Source: Symsagittifera roscoffensis (Eukaryota > Xenacoelomorpha > Acoela > Convolutidae). Taken from it: DNA of 64,000 nucleotides. Positions within the stretch are counted from its first letter, which is position 1. Each line of letters begins with the position of its first letter. The notes under the pieces were generated by a model. The model saw only the letters and a program-made list of their open reading frames with translations, had not been told where the DNA came from and searched no databases. Where the stretch lies: NCBI RefSeq assembly GCF_963678635.1, contig NC_087069.1, positions 24,170,303 to 24,234,302 of the forward strand. Reading direction: 5' to 3'. Shown piece after piece: positions 53,906 through 64,000 of the stretch. Made by a program: the position numbers and the translations under genes.

Positions 53906-56256
53906 AATATCCGAGTTCGGACCTGTTTTGTATTAGTCTGGTTCTTTTTGAAAGGCAAGTTACCAGTGCAGTCACTGATACCTAGCCTGTGTATTAATAA
54001 CCTAATACCTCTCGCTTTTTAGTCTTTCTTTCGTTTACCTAAGTCCTTAATAAAATAATACTCCTCCGGATTGGCACAAATAGGACCCTTCCGGACTGTC
54101 AGAATATGGACCCCTCCGGATTGGGACCCCTCCGAGTTAGTTAATAGTAGACCCCTCCGGATTTGGACCCCTCCGAATTAGCAACTATAAGACCCCTCCG
54201 GATTCGGACCCCTCCGGTTTTGTGAAAAGTAGACCCCTCCGGATTCGGAGCCCTTAGCCCTGTCAAAGTAGCTTTTCGTAGTTTTCTTAATTTCAGCTTA
54301 TGACCCTCCGGATACGTTCTGCGTTGCTTTTATGCTGTTTGAATTAACTGGGAAGGGTATAGGGTCCTTTCCTAGACCCCTCCGGATTGAAGTTAAGGCA
54401 CTTATTTGACAATTCACACTAACGGTGAAGGGTCTTATCACTTGCCTAATTTCGACTCTATTATGGTTGTCTTGTGCCTTCAGCCCTCCCTTTTTGTCTA
54501 GAAGTGTCCTAAGTTACTTAGTTCAATCGCTATCAACTTTTGGTAGGGGTATAAGGGTTTTTCAGAAAAATTTATAAAACGTGAAGGGTGTACCCCTCCG
54601 GATTTGTGTAATTTGCTAAAAACAATCTCAAAAAAATTTCTCGCTCGTTTTTCCGGGAAATTTCCCTATCCTGTCAGTAAGCTCAGCTAATCTCTGATCT
54701 ATTGGTACCAAGATCAACTCGATATGCTCTGTAGTTCCAAAGTTATTAACCAAAACGTCTTTTTTCCAAACTCAAAAATTTTCTCTCTTATAGGTTCCGC
54801 CTAACTTTTTCCGCAAATCTGGTCCTTTCGACCTAAAAATTATTGATCTGAGCTCAAAAGGCCTATACTCTTCTAGTTCAATGCAAAAGACCCGATCTAA
54901 AACGCTTTTGTAGAAAAAATTTGCGAAAAACTATGCTACCTGGACCACTCCGGATTGATGAATCCACCAAATCAAACACGTTATGTTCGATTTCTCTGCA
55001 ACCCGGAAGGCTTTCGGGTAGCGGGTTTTAAAACTCGTAGATTCACTAGTGGACGTTGTCCGAACAACTATTTTTACTGTCCTAACTCAAAGATTTCAAA
55101 AAATTTCCTGATTTTATAGTGTTTCTTACTATCAAAAAATGGGAAAATTTGGTTTTTGGTACCAAACTAGTTCCAACCACTTCCGAACTAAAGTTAACCG
55201 GTTCTACTTATTACAGTAGTGCAGTTACGATGTAACACACTAACTTAGCGCTTTTTTCCGTTTCAAAAATATCGATATCTCAAAAATCGCGACTTGTGGG
55301 GGGATCAAAATATCGCTATTTTGACCCTAAAAACCGGTCTGTTTTCGTTGTTTTTCACTGAAAAACGATATAAGACTATTAATATAGGCTATATAAGTAA
55401 TAATTTTAGTAATACTATACCCCTCCGGGTTTGTTTATTATCCGAATTAAGGTGCTTAACTCGGATATTCGCAGTTCGGTGAAGGGTCACTACAGTGCAG
55501 CACTGTCGAGCCCCCCACAGATTACTATCTTACTTTTTGTACCAAAAGGGATACAAAACTTGTTAACGATACCCAACAGTCGATTGTTGTTGTCGTTGAG
55601 CCCCTTCTTGTTGCTCCTTGTACTGCTTGCCGGATCGGTCTTCACCCAGGACCCTTCCGAATTGAGCGCAAATCAGCTGACCCTTCCGGATTGAGCGCAA
55701 TTTATCATTAACGTGCTTAAATGCTCAAATAACCCTACAGTACAAGCCTCACAAACGGGTCACAAAATTGATCGTAACGATCCTGACTGATATAAATGCC
55801 TGTAACAACAATATATCTATCAACAACAAACGGGGGGTTTGAATCACATCTTGTCTGGGGGGATGATTTCTACTGATTTTTTTTACTTTTTTACTGTTTT
55901 TGGTTTTTTCGGTTATTTTTTATGTTTTTTGTTTTTCTTGGGTACTATACTATTTTTTGTTTGGTTTTACTTATATCGTTAAGTGTTTTTGGTCACCAAC
56001 CACTCAGGGGACGAGGAGACGGCCGATCCCCCCACCCTTCCTGGTTCGTGAGTTTTCGGTCTTAACTAGGTTAAAAAACTATTCACGGCAATCCGGAAGG
56101 CCTCCGCGTTCCGAACTACCCTTCCTCCCCGGGGGCGGTTTAGGCCTATTAAGGGCGTTAATGTGAGCATCCGCTCGGCGCGGAGTGCTCGTTAACGGTT
56201 CCGCCGGTCATGATGTTATAAAAGAATAACACCCAGGAGCGCCATAAAAACATACA
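53906..56256 (-). repeat. 2.35-kb conserved block between LTR and leader (A), with CCTCCGGATT minisatellite
   Basis: The block has a second copy at 57,146-59,361 and an inverted partial copy at 62,751-64,000. Its leader-proximal end (about 54,060-54,400) carries more than a dozen imperfect copies of GACCCCTCCGGATT; on the coding strand this is a purine-rich AATCCGGAGGGGTC repeat. Scattered CCGGAAGG motifs continue through it. The LTR-proximal end reads CACCCAGGAGCGCCATAAAAACAT. Two small plus-strand frames (55,294-55,482 and 55,431-55,694) stay open in all three copies. The block may be part of a 3.2-kb LTR or an extended leader. Confidence 0.7.
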
Positions 56257-57145
56257 TGTAACATTCGCCCGGAAGATACATATCGACGGATAACAAAACT
56301 AAGTCTTAAGACGACTGGCTAGCGTCTAAACAGAGCTTTGCATGTTTTTCACCGTCTCTACCAAGCCAGTACTTTTCGGTGGTCTTTTCTAACATCGGGT
56401 CGACAAAAACGTTACTGTTCTCCAGCTTCGACCAGAACGCTCAAATTAACTGAATTATATGCAAAAATAGTGAACTCATGGCTGGGTCTCAGTATCCCCA
56501 GACCACGAGGTCACTCCTAAAAACAGGGCTACTACTTATTATATTACTATTGTTTTTGTTCAGTAGATAAAAATCATCATCTCCATCGAAGATGGATCAA
56601 CCCTTTCCCCCCCAACTCTTAGCACCTCATCCTTGTCAAAACTAATCCAAATATCAACTAAATTCAAGTCAGGACATGACAGGATGCTAAAAGTTCATAT
56701 GAGTCAATAAAAGTTTTCCGTTGAATCAAGCCCGTTGATTTTGATTTCTTCCTAATCCGGAAGGCTGGTTTCTTACCCTTCACCGTTGTTTGCAACGGCC
56801 TTGCAACTATTGTAGCAGCACAATAGTTGCAACTCGGAACGTTCTCTGCAATCTGCTGCTATTTTTCAATCACGATTGTCGTTGTTATCGTCAGCGCAAC
56901 TAATGTTGTTGTGTTTTTTCACTCGTTTTTTGTTAAAAATGGCCGTTTCAGCATTTCTCAGAAATGTTACGTCATCACTTCGAAAATTCAAAATTTCAAA
57001 ATAGCAGAATATCTTGACCTTCACCGTTCTACTAATCATCCGATTAACGTCGTTAATCCTTCAAAATCACTAACTCGGAAGGCTTGCTGCTAAAAATTCG
57101 AAGTCTGCACAAATTGCATTTTGGCCATTCTGGTCGAATGTCACA
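56257..57145 (-). repeat. LTR copy upstream of A, 889 bp
   Basis: Nearly identical to 32,984-33,902 apart from a missing 30 bases. Edges are TGTAACATTCG and CGAATGTCACA. It is followed on the left by the 2.35-kb block leading to A's Gag and on the right by a second block copy. The high similarity to A's 3' LTR is consistent with the pair belonging to one insertion. Confidence 0.8.
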
Positions 57146-59361
57146 AATATCCGAGTTCCGAACTGTTTTGTTTTGGTCTGGTTTTTATTGAAAGGCAAGT
57201 TACCAGTGCAGTCACTGATTCCTAGCCTTTCTGCTAATAACCTAATACCTCTCACTTTAGTCTTTCTTCCGTTTACCTAAGTCCTTTAATAAAATGATAC
57301 CCCTCCGGATTGGAAAAATCGGACCCTTCCGGATTAACAAAATTTAGACCCCTCCGGATTGGGACCCCTCTGAGTTAGTAAATATAAGACCCCTCCGAGT
57401 TGGGACCCCTCCGAATTTGCAAATATAAGACCCCTCCGGATTCGGACCCCTCCTAATTTGAAAAAATTTTTGACCCCTCCGGATTGGGAGCCCTCTGGTT
57501 TTGTAAAAGTAGCTTTTCGGAGATTTCCTTCTTTCAACCTATACCCCTCCGGATACGTTCTCCGATGCAATTTTGCTTTTTCAATTAACTAGGAAGGGTA
57601 TGTAATGCTTTCCTAGACCCTTCCGGATTGAAGTTAAGCCTCTTATTTGACAATTCACGCTTACGGTGAAGGGTCTTGTCGCTAGCCTAACTTCGGCTCG
57701 ATTAAGGTTTTCCTGTGCCTTTAGCCTTCCCTTTTCGTCTAGAACAGCCTAAAATTACTTTGTTCAATCGCTATTACTCTTTGGTAGGGCTGTAAGGGCT
57801 TTTCTAAAAGAAATTTATAAAACGTGAAGGGTCTACCCTCCAAATTGGTGAATTTGCTAAAAACAATCTCAAAATCTTTTCACGCTTACTTTTTCGAAAA
57901 ATTTCTGTCCCTATCATTAAACTCAGCTAATTACTGATCTATTGATACCAAGATCAACTCGATATGCCCAGTAGTTCCAAAGTTATTAACCAAAACGTCT
58001 TTTTTCTAAAGTAAAAAAATTTGTCTCTTATAGGTTCCGCCTTACTTTTTCCGCAATTCTGTTCTTTTCGACCTGAAAATTATTGATCCGAGTTCAGAAG
58101 GCCTTCACTCTTCTAGTTCAATGCAAAAGACCCGATCTAGAACGCTTTAGTTGAAAAAATTTTTGGAAAACTATGCTACCTGTACCCCTCCGGATTGATG
58201 AATCCACTAAATCAAACACGTTAAATTCCATTTGATTAATTTCTCTGCAACCCGGAATTTCTCTGCAAGCTGGAAGGCTTTCGGGAAGCGGGATTTAAAA
58301 CTTGTAGATTCAAAAAATTTTCTGAATTTATAGTGTTTCGTTTTCTCAAAAATCACGAAAATACTATCTATTATGGTAGTGCAGTTACGATGTAACACAC
58401 TACTTAAGCGCTTTTTTCTCTTTCAAAAATATCGATATCTCAAAAATCGCGACTTGTGGGCGGATCAAAATATCGCTATTTTGACCCTAAAAACCGGTCT
58501 GCTTTCTGTGTTTTTCACTGAAAAACGATATAGGAGTATTAATATAGGCTATATAAGTAATAATATTACTAATACTATACCCCTCCGGGTTTGTTTAATA
58601 TCCGAATTAAGGTGCTTAACTCGGATAATCGCAGTTCGGTGAAGGATCACTACACTGCACCACAGTCGAGCCCCCCACAGATTACTATCTTAATTTTTGT
58701 ACCAAAAGGGATACAAAACTTGTTAACGATACCCAACAGTCGATTGTTGTTGTCGTTGAGCCCCTTCTTGTTGCTCCTTGTACTGCTTGCCTGATCAGTC
58801 TTCTCCCAAGACCCTTCCGAATTGAGCGCAAATCAGCTGACCCTTCCGGATTGAGCGCAATTTATCATTAACGTGCTTAAATGCTCAAATAACCCTACAG
58901 TACAAGCCTCACAAACGGGCTACAAAATTGATTGTAACAATCCTGACTGATATAAATGCCTGTAACAACAATATATCTATCAACAACAAACGGGAGGGTC
59001 GGATCACATCTTGTCTGGGGGGATGATTGGTTATTTCCTTATGTTTTTGTTTTTCTTTTGTAATATACTACTTTTTGTTTGGTTTTATATATATATATAT
59101 TTAAGTGTTTTTTGGTCACAAACCTCTCAGGAACGAGGGATTGGCCGATCCCCCCACCCTTCCTGATTCGTGAATTTTCTTAACTAGGTTAAAAAGCTAT
59201 TCACGGTAATCTGGAAGGCTTCCGCGTTCCGAACTACCCTTCCACCCCGGCGGTTTAGGCCTATTACGTTAGCGGTGCTCGTTAACATTGTGCTCGTTAA
59301 CGGTTCTGCCGGTCATGATGTTAAAAAAGAATAACACACAGGAGCGCCATAAAAACATCTA
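57146..59361 (-). repeat. Second copy of the 2.35-kb block
   Basis: Begins AATATCCGAGTTC like the first block and carries its own CCTCCGGATT array (about 57,296-57,620), the same conserved middle and the same GCGCCATAAAAACATCT end just before TGTAACATTCG. It differs from block 1 by frequent substitutions and small gaps, so this is an older duplication than the A LTR pair. It contains no gene. Confidence 0.8.
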
Positions 59362-59441
59362 TGTAACATTCGCCCGGAAGATACATATCGACGGAAAATA
59401 AAACTACGTCCTAAGACGACTGGCTAACGTCTAAACAGAGC
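59362..59441 (-). repeat. LTR fragment, 80 bp
   Basis: Starts TGTAACATTCGCCCGGAAG and follows the LTR to CGTCTAAACAGAG. It then switches abruptly to the non-LTR element. The rest of this LTR is missing or displaced. Confidence 0.85.
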
Positions 59442-60762
59442 GTTTTCTATTTCATCGGTCGTAAAGTGAATCTGATTTAGTAGGGTGCTATTTTGTTCGC
59501 CGATTTTCGTACAGTAGTTGTTTTGAGTGAACACTGATTGAAAGTATTCGTTGAATAATATTACTTTTACAGTATCTGTATTGGCAGTTCTTTGATCCAA
59601 AAAATTTTTGGTAGGGATAGTGTTCGACTTCAAGTATCTCTGTATGTCGCTGAATTTGCCTTCCTTGAAGAGCGTCATCTCATGTAGATGCTGGTCATTT
59701 TGAAGCGACAGGGTGAGCTCAGTTTGTAGACATTCGATTTTGATTTTGTTTGACGGCGTGGGCTGCCGTTGTTGTTTCAATTGAACTGTATTTAACTTCT
59801 TGATGAGGTTTGAAGAGTTGCCACTTACCCATGGAGCCAGTTCGGACCTATGTTTTGTAGTTATTGGAAGAAGATCCTTTAATTTTTCGTATAGCCACTT
59901 ATACCAAAGTTCAACCATCAAGTCCACTTTGCTCATGCAGTATGGTCAGAAGGGATGTTGGAGAAAGAACTCATTGATTTCTTTCCAGTTAGCTTTCCTG
60001 TATGCAAATATACCGAAGTCTAGCTTTTGTTTGGGAGACGGCGAAGAGATATGTACAGGTCGGATGTCAAACGAGACTTTACCTTGATAAGGTTTGTGAT
60101 CAGAATTGAAGAGACTTCTCAGATGGTTATAAATGACTACGCATGTCACATGCTGGGGTTTATTGCAGAAGAGAACATCCAGTGACCTTCCGTCCTGGGT
60201 TTTTATGAGTTGCTGAAAATTTGATTCACATAGTTCATTGAGGAATGTTTGCTCGAAGAGAGATGTTGACGTCATTGAGGGCCAGTGTGTTGATGAAAGA
60301 TTGATGCCTCCAGCTATATATGAGCAAACAGCACTGTATTCGAACTGTTTTCGCCTAATGAACTTTAGGAGCTCAACGATGTCCGGAAGAGTCCATGTGT
60401 ACGCACTGTTTCACGGGGCGCTGTAAAGACAACATATTAGTAATGTTTTATTTAAGCATATACGAATTATCACAGTTTTGAAAAATTGAGTCAATTTGAG
60501 AGCTTGGAATGTTTTTGCTTACTGCTATCAGTACACCGCCATGCTTTGTCAACCCTTTATCAGATAGTCTGTCTTTTCGATGTATCGCATAGTTGGTTAG
60601 AAACAGACCTATATCGCTAATGCTCTCTGTGAGCCACGTTTCTGTTAGGCAGATAATTTGATAAATATTTTTCACTTGAACGGCATTGGAGAAATTTGTT
60701 CGGCGTTGGTATTCAAGTATACTTCTCACATTGTAAATTAGTATATTTATGAAAGCTGCTAG
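59442..60762 (-). pseudogene. Non-LTR ORF2: APE-type endonuclease, frameshifted and truncated
   Basis: The frame resumes after the ORF1 stop in the same phase (INILIYNVRSI) and holds CLTETWLTESISDIG, the Glu-containing endonuclease box, with KHGGVLIAV. After a shift, 59,946-60,275 carries LDVLFCN and the SDHKPYQG histidine box. The frame at 59,424-59,936 carries the linker typical before RT (LFNEYFQSVF). The RT domain is absent. The catalytic Glu and His boxes are intact, so breakage is in the frame rather than the motifs. Confidence 0.8.
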
Positions 60763-61635
60763 TCATTCGTCCGCCACGGGAAGCTTCTCTTTTGTCCACT
60801 TTGCGCCCTGTCGAATGAACAGGGTTGCGTCACGAACACGCAGATTTTTCGGATCGGCGCCTTCATTTATCAGTTCTCGTCGTCTCACAAGAGCTAAGTT
60901 TTCAAGGTCAGCTTCATCTTTTGTCAGTTGTTTGCTGAGAAAGATTGGTTGAGTGAAAGTTTTCAGCTTTCTCGCCGATAGCAGTACCATTCGACGCTGA
61001 TATGCATTTGGAACTTTCAACAGGATAGTTCTCAATTTGTTCTCTTCATATCGGCCAAATCTTATGACGTCGCCTATAATAGCATTGACTTCCATATGGG
61101 TTAGTAGTTTTTGAGCTTCTGCAAGGTCGTGTTCTTGGCGTACTCTTGCTTCTTTTTCCGTTGATTCTGGGATACCACGTATACGAATTCCATCGAGTTC
61201 TTTGGTAGGTTTCGGCATTTGTTCTTGTGATTTGGTAATCGGTTGGGCTGGTTGCCCGGAATCGGGCGGTTTCCTTGTGAGAAGCGTTTTGATTTCGGAC
61301 ACAGTTTTCTTGAGCTCAGTCATTTCGGTTTCAAGGTTTTTGACCTGACTTTCTTGATGTTCATTTGAGACCGTGTTCACATGGGCAGGTTGTGCTAGCT
61401 TTTCGTGGCGCTTCTCTTCGATACACTTGTTACAAAGAAGTAAGGCATTTTTTCCGATAGCCAGTACTCCATTAACAGCCGCTTCACTCGGGCCAGTAAA
61501 ATTTTTAGTCAGATGCATTCGACAACCACAGACGAAGCAGTCGAATGAACTTTCATTCTTCAGGATTTTCTCATCACAGGTGAAGCATGAATCAGAGATT
61601 GATTTGACTCGATTTCGAGTGTTATGTTTAGACAT
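60763..61635 (-). CDS. Non-LTR ORF1 protein (PHD-like zinc finger, coiled coil)
   Basis: The 290-residue frame starts MSKHNTRNRVKS. Residues 17-85 contain spaced CxxC pairs (CFTC, CFVC, CNKC) with a His between, like the PHD-type zinc region of CR1-family ORF1 proteins. Residues 95-125 form a coiled coil (NLETEMTELKKTVSEIKTLL). The C-terminal 150 residues have RIRGIPES and a basic alpha/beta region, like LINE ORF1 nucleic-acid-binding domains. It ends at TGA, after which the endonuclease frame continues in the same phase. It probably coats the element RNA. Confidence 0.8.
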   Translation of the reverse strand: MSKHNTRNRVKSISDSCFTCDEKILKNESSFDCFVCGCRMHLTKNFTGPSEAAVNGVLAIGKNALLLCNKCIEEKRHEKLAQPAHVNTVSNEHQESQVKNLETEMTELKKTVSEIKTLLTRKPPDSGQPAQPITKSQEQMPKPTKELDGIRIRGIPESTEKEARVRQEHDLAEAQKLLTHMEVNAIIGDVIRFGRYEENKLRTILLKVPNAYQRRMVLLSARKLKTFTQPIFLSKQLTKDEADLENLALVRRRELINEGADPKNLRVRDATLFIRQGAKWTKEKLPVADE

Positions 61636-61643
61636 CTTTGAGT

Positions 61644-61755
61644 GGCTCAGAGCCAGAGACTCAATAAGCGCACCTATGTAAAGAGTAAATCTAAAAACAA
61701 CTTCAGTACTTATAGGGAGGGGCTCAGAGCCAGAGACTCGATAAGCACGCCTACC
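61644..61755 (-). repeat. Direct repeat upstream of LINE ORF1
   Basis: GGCTCAGAGCCAGAGACTC occurs at 61,644 and again at 61,721, each followed by A/GATAAGC. Repeats in the 5' untranslated region are common in promoters of non-LTR elements, but no promoter motif can be named. Confidence 0.7.
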
Positions 61756-62384
61756 TGTTTAGTATTTTAGTCTTTTCGCCTCGCGTCTCTCTCCAGCTGA
61801 TCTTCGCTTCGTACCACGTGTTTTGAAGATCCGTTTGTTGTTGGGGTAATAGTGCAGTACAGTGGCCAAAGTACGTAACTCAATGTCAGACTGCTGATGA
61901 AGTCTGCGATACTCAGCAAGCACCGATTCGTCGATTTGTTCAGACGCGCTGATAACGTGCTTTGTCACGTCAATGACGTAAGAGAAGTAGAGATAGAAAA
62001 ATGTATATAAAGACAAATAATTTGAAATGAACTCAGCTGATTGTAGTTGGGATGAAAAATACAGCTAGTCTTCCAGACTGTAAGTCCACCCTGTTTAATC
62101 CTGAGTGTAATCCAGAGAGTATCGCTGTGAATAAATTTTTCAACAATTTCACTATTGGGACCACCACGGCTGCCCCATGCATTCATTTCAATAACTGAAA
62201 CTATTTAATAAGTTTGTTAATCACGAACTCATTACGAAAAGGAGGGTCAGAATGTGTAAATTCAAACAAACGTTTTCGCACATTTTTGTGCATCTTCAGG
62301 TTTTAAAAATTCTCAACTATCTGTAGAAGATGATCATAGATCATAAAAAGTGTCATACACATCATTATTTCAAAATTTAAATAT
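61756..62384. other. Unassigned region between LINE 5' part and inverted LTR
   Basis: Contains a minus-strand frame of 85 residues (61,759-62,016) with a basic C-terminus (KTRGTKRRSAGERREAKR) and another of 73 residues. Neither matches anything I recognise. The rest is AT-rich. It may be the LINE 5' untranslated region or the flank of another insertion. Confidence 0.35.
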
Positions 62385-62750
62385 TGTGACTTTTGACCAG
62401 AATTGACAAAAAGACTGTTACGAAGGGCTAGCAGCTAACCTTCCGAATTAGCAGTTTTAGAGGATTAACAGTCTTATTCAGACGATTAGACAAATCGTGA
62501 AGGCTGAAGGATTCGGAAATTCTTAAATTTTAAAAATTCGAATTGTGACGTCACACTTCTGAGAAATGTCAAAAACGGCCGTTTTTGGAAGCAGTAACGT
62601 TTTTGTCGACCCGATGTTAGAAAGACCACCAAAAGATCTGGCTTTGATAGAGACGGTTAAAAGCATGTAGAGCCTAATTTAGACGCTGGCCAATCGTTTT
62701 ATAGCTTAGCTTTATTTTCCGTCGATATTTACTTCCGGGTGAATGTTACA
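62385..62750 (+). repeat. LTR copy in inverted orientation, internally deleted
   Basis: Reads TGTGACTTTTGACCAGAATTG to GTGAATGTTACA on the plus strand, matching both edges of the minus-strand LTRs but only 366 bp long. The middle part of the LTR is deleted. It is substantially diverged from the A LTRs. Confidence 0.8.
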
Positions 62751-64000
62751 TAGATGTTTTTATGGCGCTCTTGGGTGTTATTCTTTTTTAGTATCATGAC
62801 CGGCAGAACCGTTATCGAGCTTAATAGGCCCTAACGGACGGGGCGGAAGGGTAGTTCGGAATGCGGAAGACTTCCGGATTCCCGTGAATAGCTTTTTAAC
62901 CTAGTTAAGACCGAAAACTCACGTTCCAGGAAGGGTGGGGGGATCGGCCGTCCCCTCGTTCCCTGAGAGCTTTGTGACCAAAAACACTGAGAGGTTTGTG
63001 AGCACAAGATATATAAAAACCAAACAAAAAGTAGTATAGTAACCAAGAAAAACTAAAAACATAAAAATTAACCGAAAAAACCAAAAACAGTAAAAAAAAA
63101 AAAAGTAAAAAATCAGTAGAAATCATCCCCCCAGACAAGATGTGATCCGAACCTCCCGTTTGCTGTTGATAGATATATTGTTGTTACAGGCAATTATATC
63201 AATCAAGATTGTTACGGTCATTTATGTGGCCCGTTTGTGAGGCTTGTACTGTAGGGTTATTTGAGTATTCAAGCACATTAATATTAATTTGCGCTCAATC
63301 CGGAAGGGTCTCGGGATTAGTAAAGAAGACTGATGCGGCAAGCAGTACAAGGAGTGTTAAAAGGGGGCTCAACAACAACAACAGTCGACTGTTGGGTATC
63401 GTTAACAAGTTTTGTATCCTTTTTGGTACGAAAAATAAGATAGTAATCTGTGGACGGCTCGACAGTGCTGCACTGCAGTGACCCTTCATCGAACTGCGAA
63501 TTTCCGAATTAAGCACCTTAATTCGGATATTGGACAAACCCGGAGGGGTATATTATTACTAGTATTATTACTTATACGTCCTATATTAATACTCCTATAT
63601 CGTTTTTCAGTGAAAAACACAGTATGCGGACCGGTTTTTAGGGTCAAAATAGCGATATTTTGATCCCCCCACAAATCGCGGCTTTTGAGATATCGATAAC
63701 TTTTGATACGGAAAAAACGTTAAGTAAGTGACTTACATCGTAACTGTGCTAGTACAATAGGTAGAACCGATTCAGTTTAGTTCAGAAGTGGTTGGAACTA
63801 TTTTGGTACCAAAAACCGAATTTTCGTGATTTTTGAAAAAACGAAACGCTATAAAATGAGAAAATTTTTTGAAATTTTTCAGTTAGGACAGTAAAAACAG
63901 TTTTCGGACAACGTCCACTAGTGAATCGACAGGTTTTAAAACCCGTTTGCCGATAATATTCCGGGTTACAGAGAAATCGAACTTAACGTGTTTGATTCAG
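62751..64000 (+). repeat. Inverted copy of the 2.35-kb block, running off the window
   Basis: Mirror image of 54,960-56,256 (and of the corresponding part of 57,146-59,361), starting TAGATGTTTTTATGGCGCTC. The order LTR then block on this strand is the same as upstream of A's Gag, so a plus-strand element may follow to the right of the window. Small frames at 63,295-63,537 and 63,486-63,674 (minus strand) match the small frames of the other block copies. Confidence 0.8.

Larger units (their letters stand above)
32984..57145 (-). mobile_element. Giant Ty3/Gypsy-type retrotransposon A with macro-like and SGNH domains
   Basis: A runs from the LTR copy at 56,257-57,145 to that at 32,984-33,902, about 24.2 kb, with 20.0 kb between the Gag leader and the 3' LTR. 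In order (minus strand) it has Gag, protease, RT, RNase H, integrase, macro-like domain, spacer, coiled coil, SGNH hydrolase and a very long unknown region. Most animal Ty3/Gypsy elements are 4-12 kb. A has at least one nonsense codon, four frameshifts and a 98-bp deletion in integrase, but long frames remain open, so inactivation is fairly recent. Confidence 0.85.
59442..62200 (-). mobile_element. CR1/Jockey-like non-LTR retrotransposon, lacking its RT end
   Basis: On the minus strand it has an ORF1 with a zinc-finger start, then an APE-type endonuclease and the beginning of the endonuclease-RT linker, where it is cut at 59,441 by the LTR fragment. LINEs usually lose their 5' end on insertion; losing the 3' half instead points to later deletion or rearrangement. 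The 5' limit is uncertain and lies somewhere beyond 61,750. Confidence 0.8.

Noticed and set aside
1-64000. Host protein-coding genes, tRNA or rRNA genes
   Set aside because: I saw no frame that could not be assigned to a retroelement and no recognisable structural RNA, although short exons of a host gene could be missed by eye.

Overview
The window is a eukaryotic, probably invertebrate animal, repeat landscape. Almost all of it is LTR and non-LTR retrotransposon sequence and I see no convincing host gene. The species cannot be named from the sequence. The dominant family is a Ty3/Gypsy-type LTR retrotransposon of unusual size. Three copies lie head to tail on the minus strand: C (about 1-16,613, continuing off the left edge), B (about 16,614-33,902) and A (about 32,984-57,145). 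A and B are closely related; C is a more distant subfamily with recognisably homologous proteins.

The family layout, best seen in A from right to left, is: LTR-like block (56,257-57,145), a 2.35-kb conserved block with a minisatellite, a short leader, Gag (two CCHC zinc knuckles), protease, reverse transcriptase, RNase H, integrase (HHCC, DDE, GPF module), an acidic linker, and at the extreme C-terminus of Pol a domain that resembles TARG1/OARD1-type macro (ADP-ribose) domains. After a spacer of about 390 bp come further reading frames covering about 8.9 kb: a coiled-coil region, an SGNH/GDSL hydrolase domain with all catalytic residues, a possible second degenerate SGNH-like domain, and a very long protein of unknown function that ends in a short stretch resembling a protein-kinase N-lobe. 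A 3' region with GGACAGTCC-centred palindromes and a purine-rich tract leads into the 3' LTR (32,984-33,902). A spans 20 kb between its LTRs, or about 24 kb overall.

No copy is intact. A has a stop in Gag, frameshifts, and a 98-bp deletion that removes the first integrase catalytic aspartate. B has an intact integrase core but a broken Gag, protease, RT and macro domain and no 3' end. C has its integrase fused to the coiled-coil frame by a deletion, and its left end is a tandem array of a 2.66-kb unit (spacer, coiled-coil frame, SGNH stub, macro domain). A and B share one LTR, as expected of a recombination-derived tandem.

The right end (53.9-64 kb) holds two tandem copies of the LTR-plus-2.35-kb block, a 3'-truncated CR1/Jockey-like non-LTR element (59,442 to about 62.2 kb), and then the same LTR and block in inverted orientation (62,385-64,000), which would start a plus-strand element beyond the window.

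The strongest candidate for something undescribed is the giant retroelement itself: a macro-like domain fused to Pol, an SGNH hydrolase and a roughly 2,000-residue unknown region downstream, together with nucleotide-level signals shared between diverged subfamilies (a 40-nt invariant block inside pol, and 66-nt-spaced copies of a polypurine-tract-like box).
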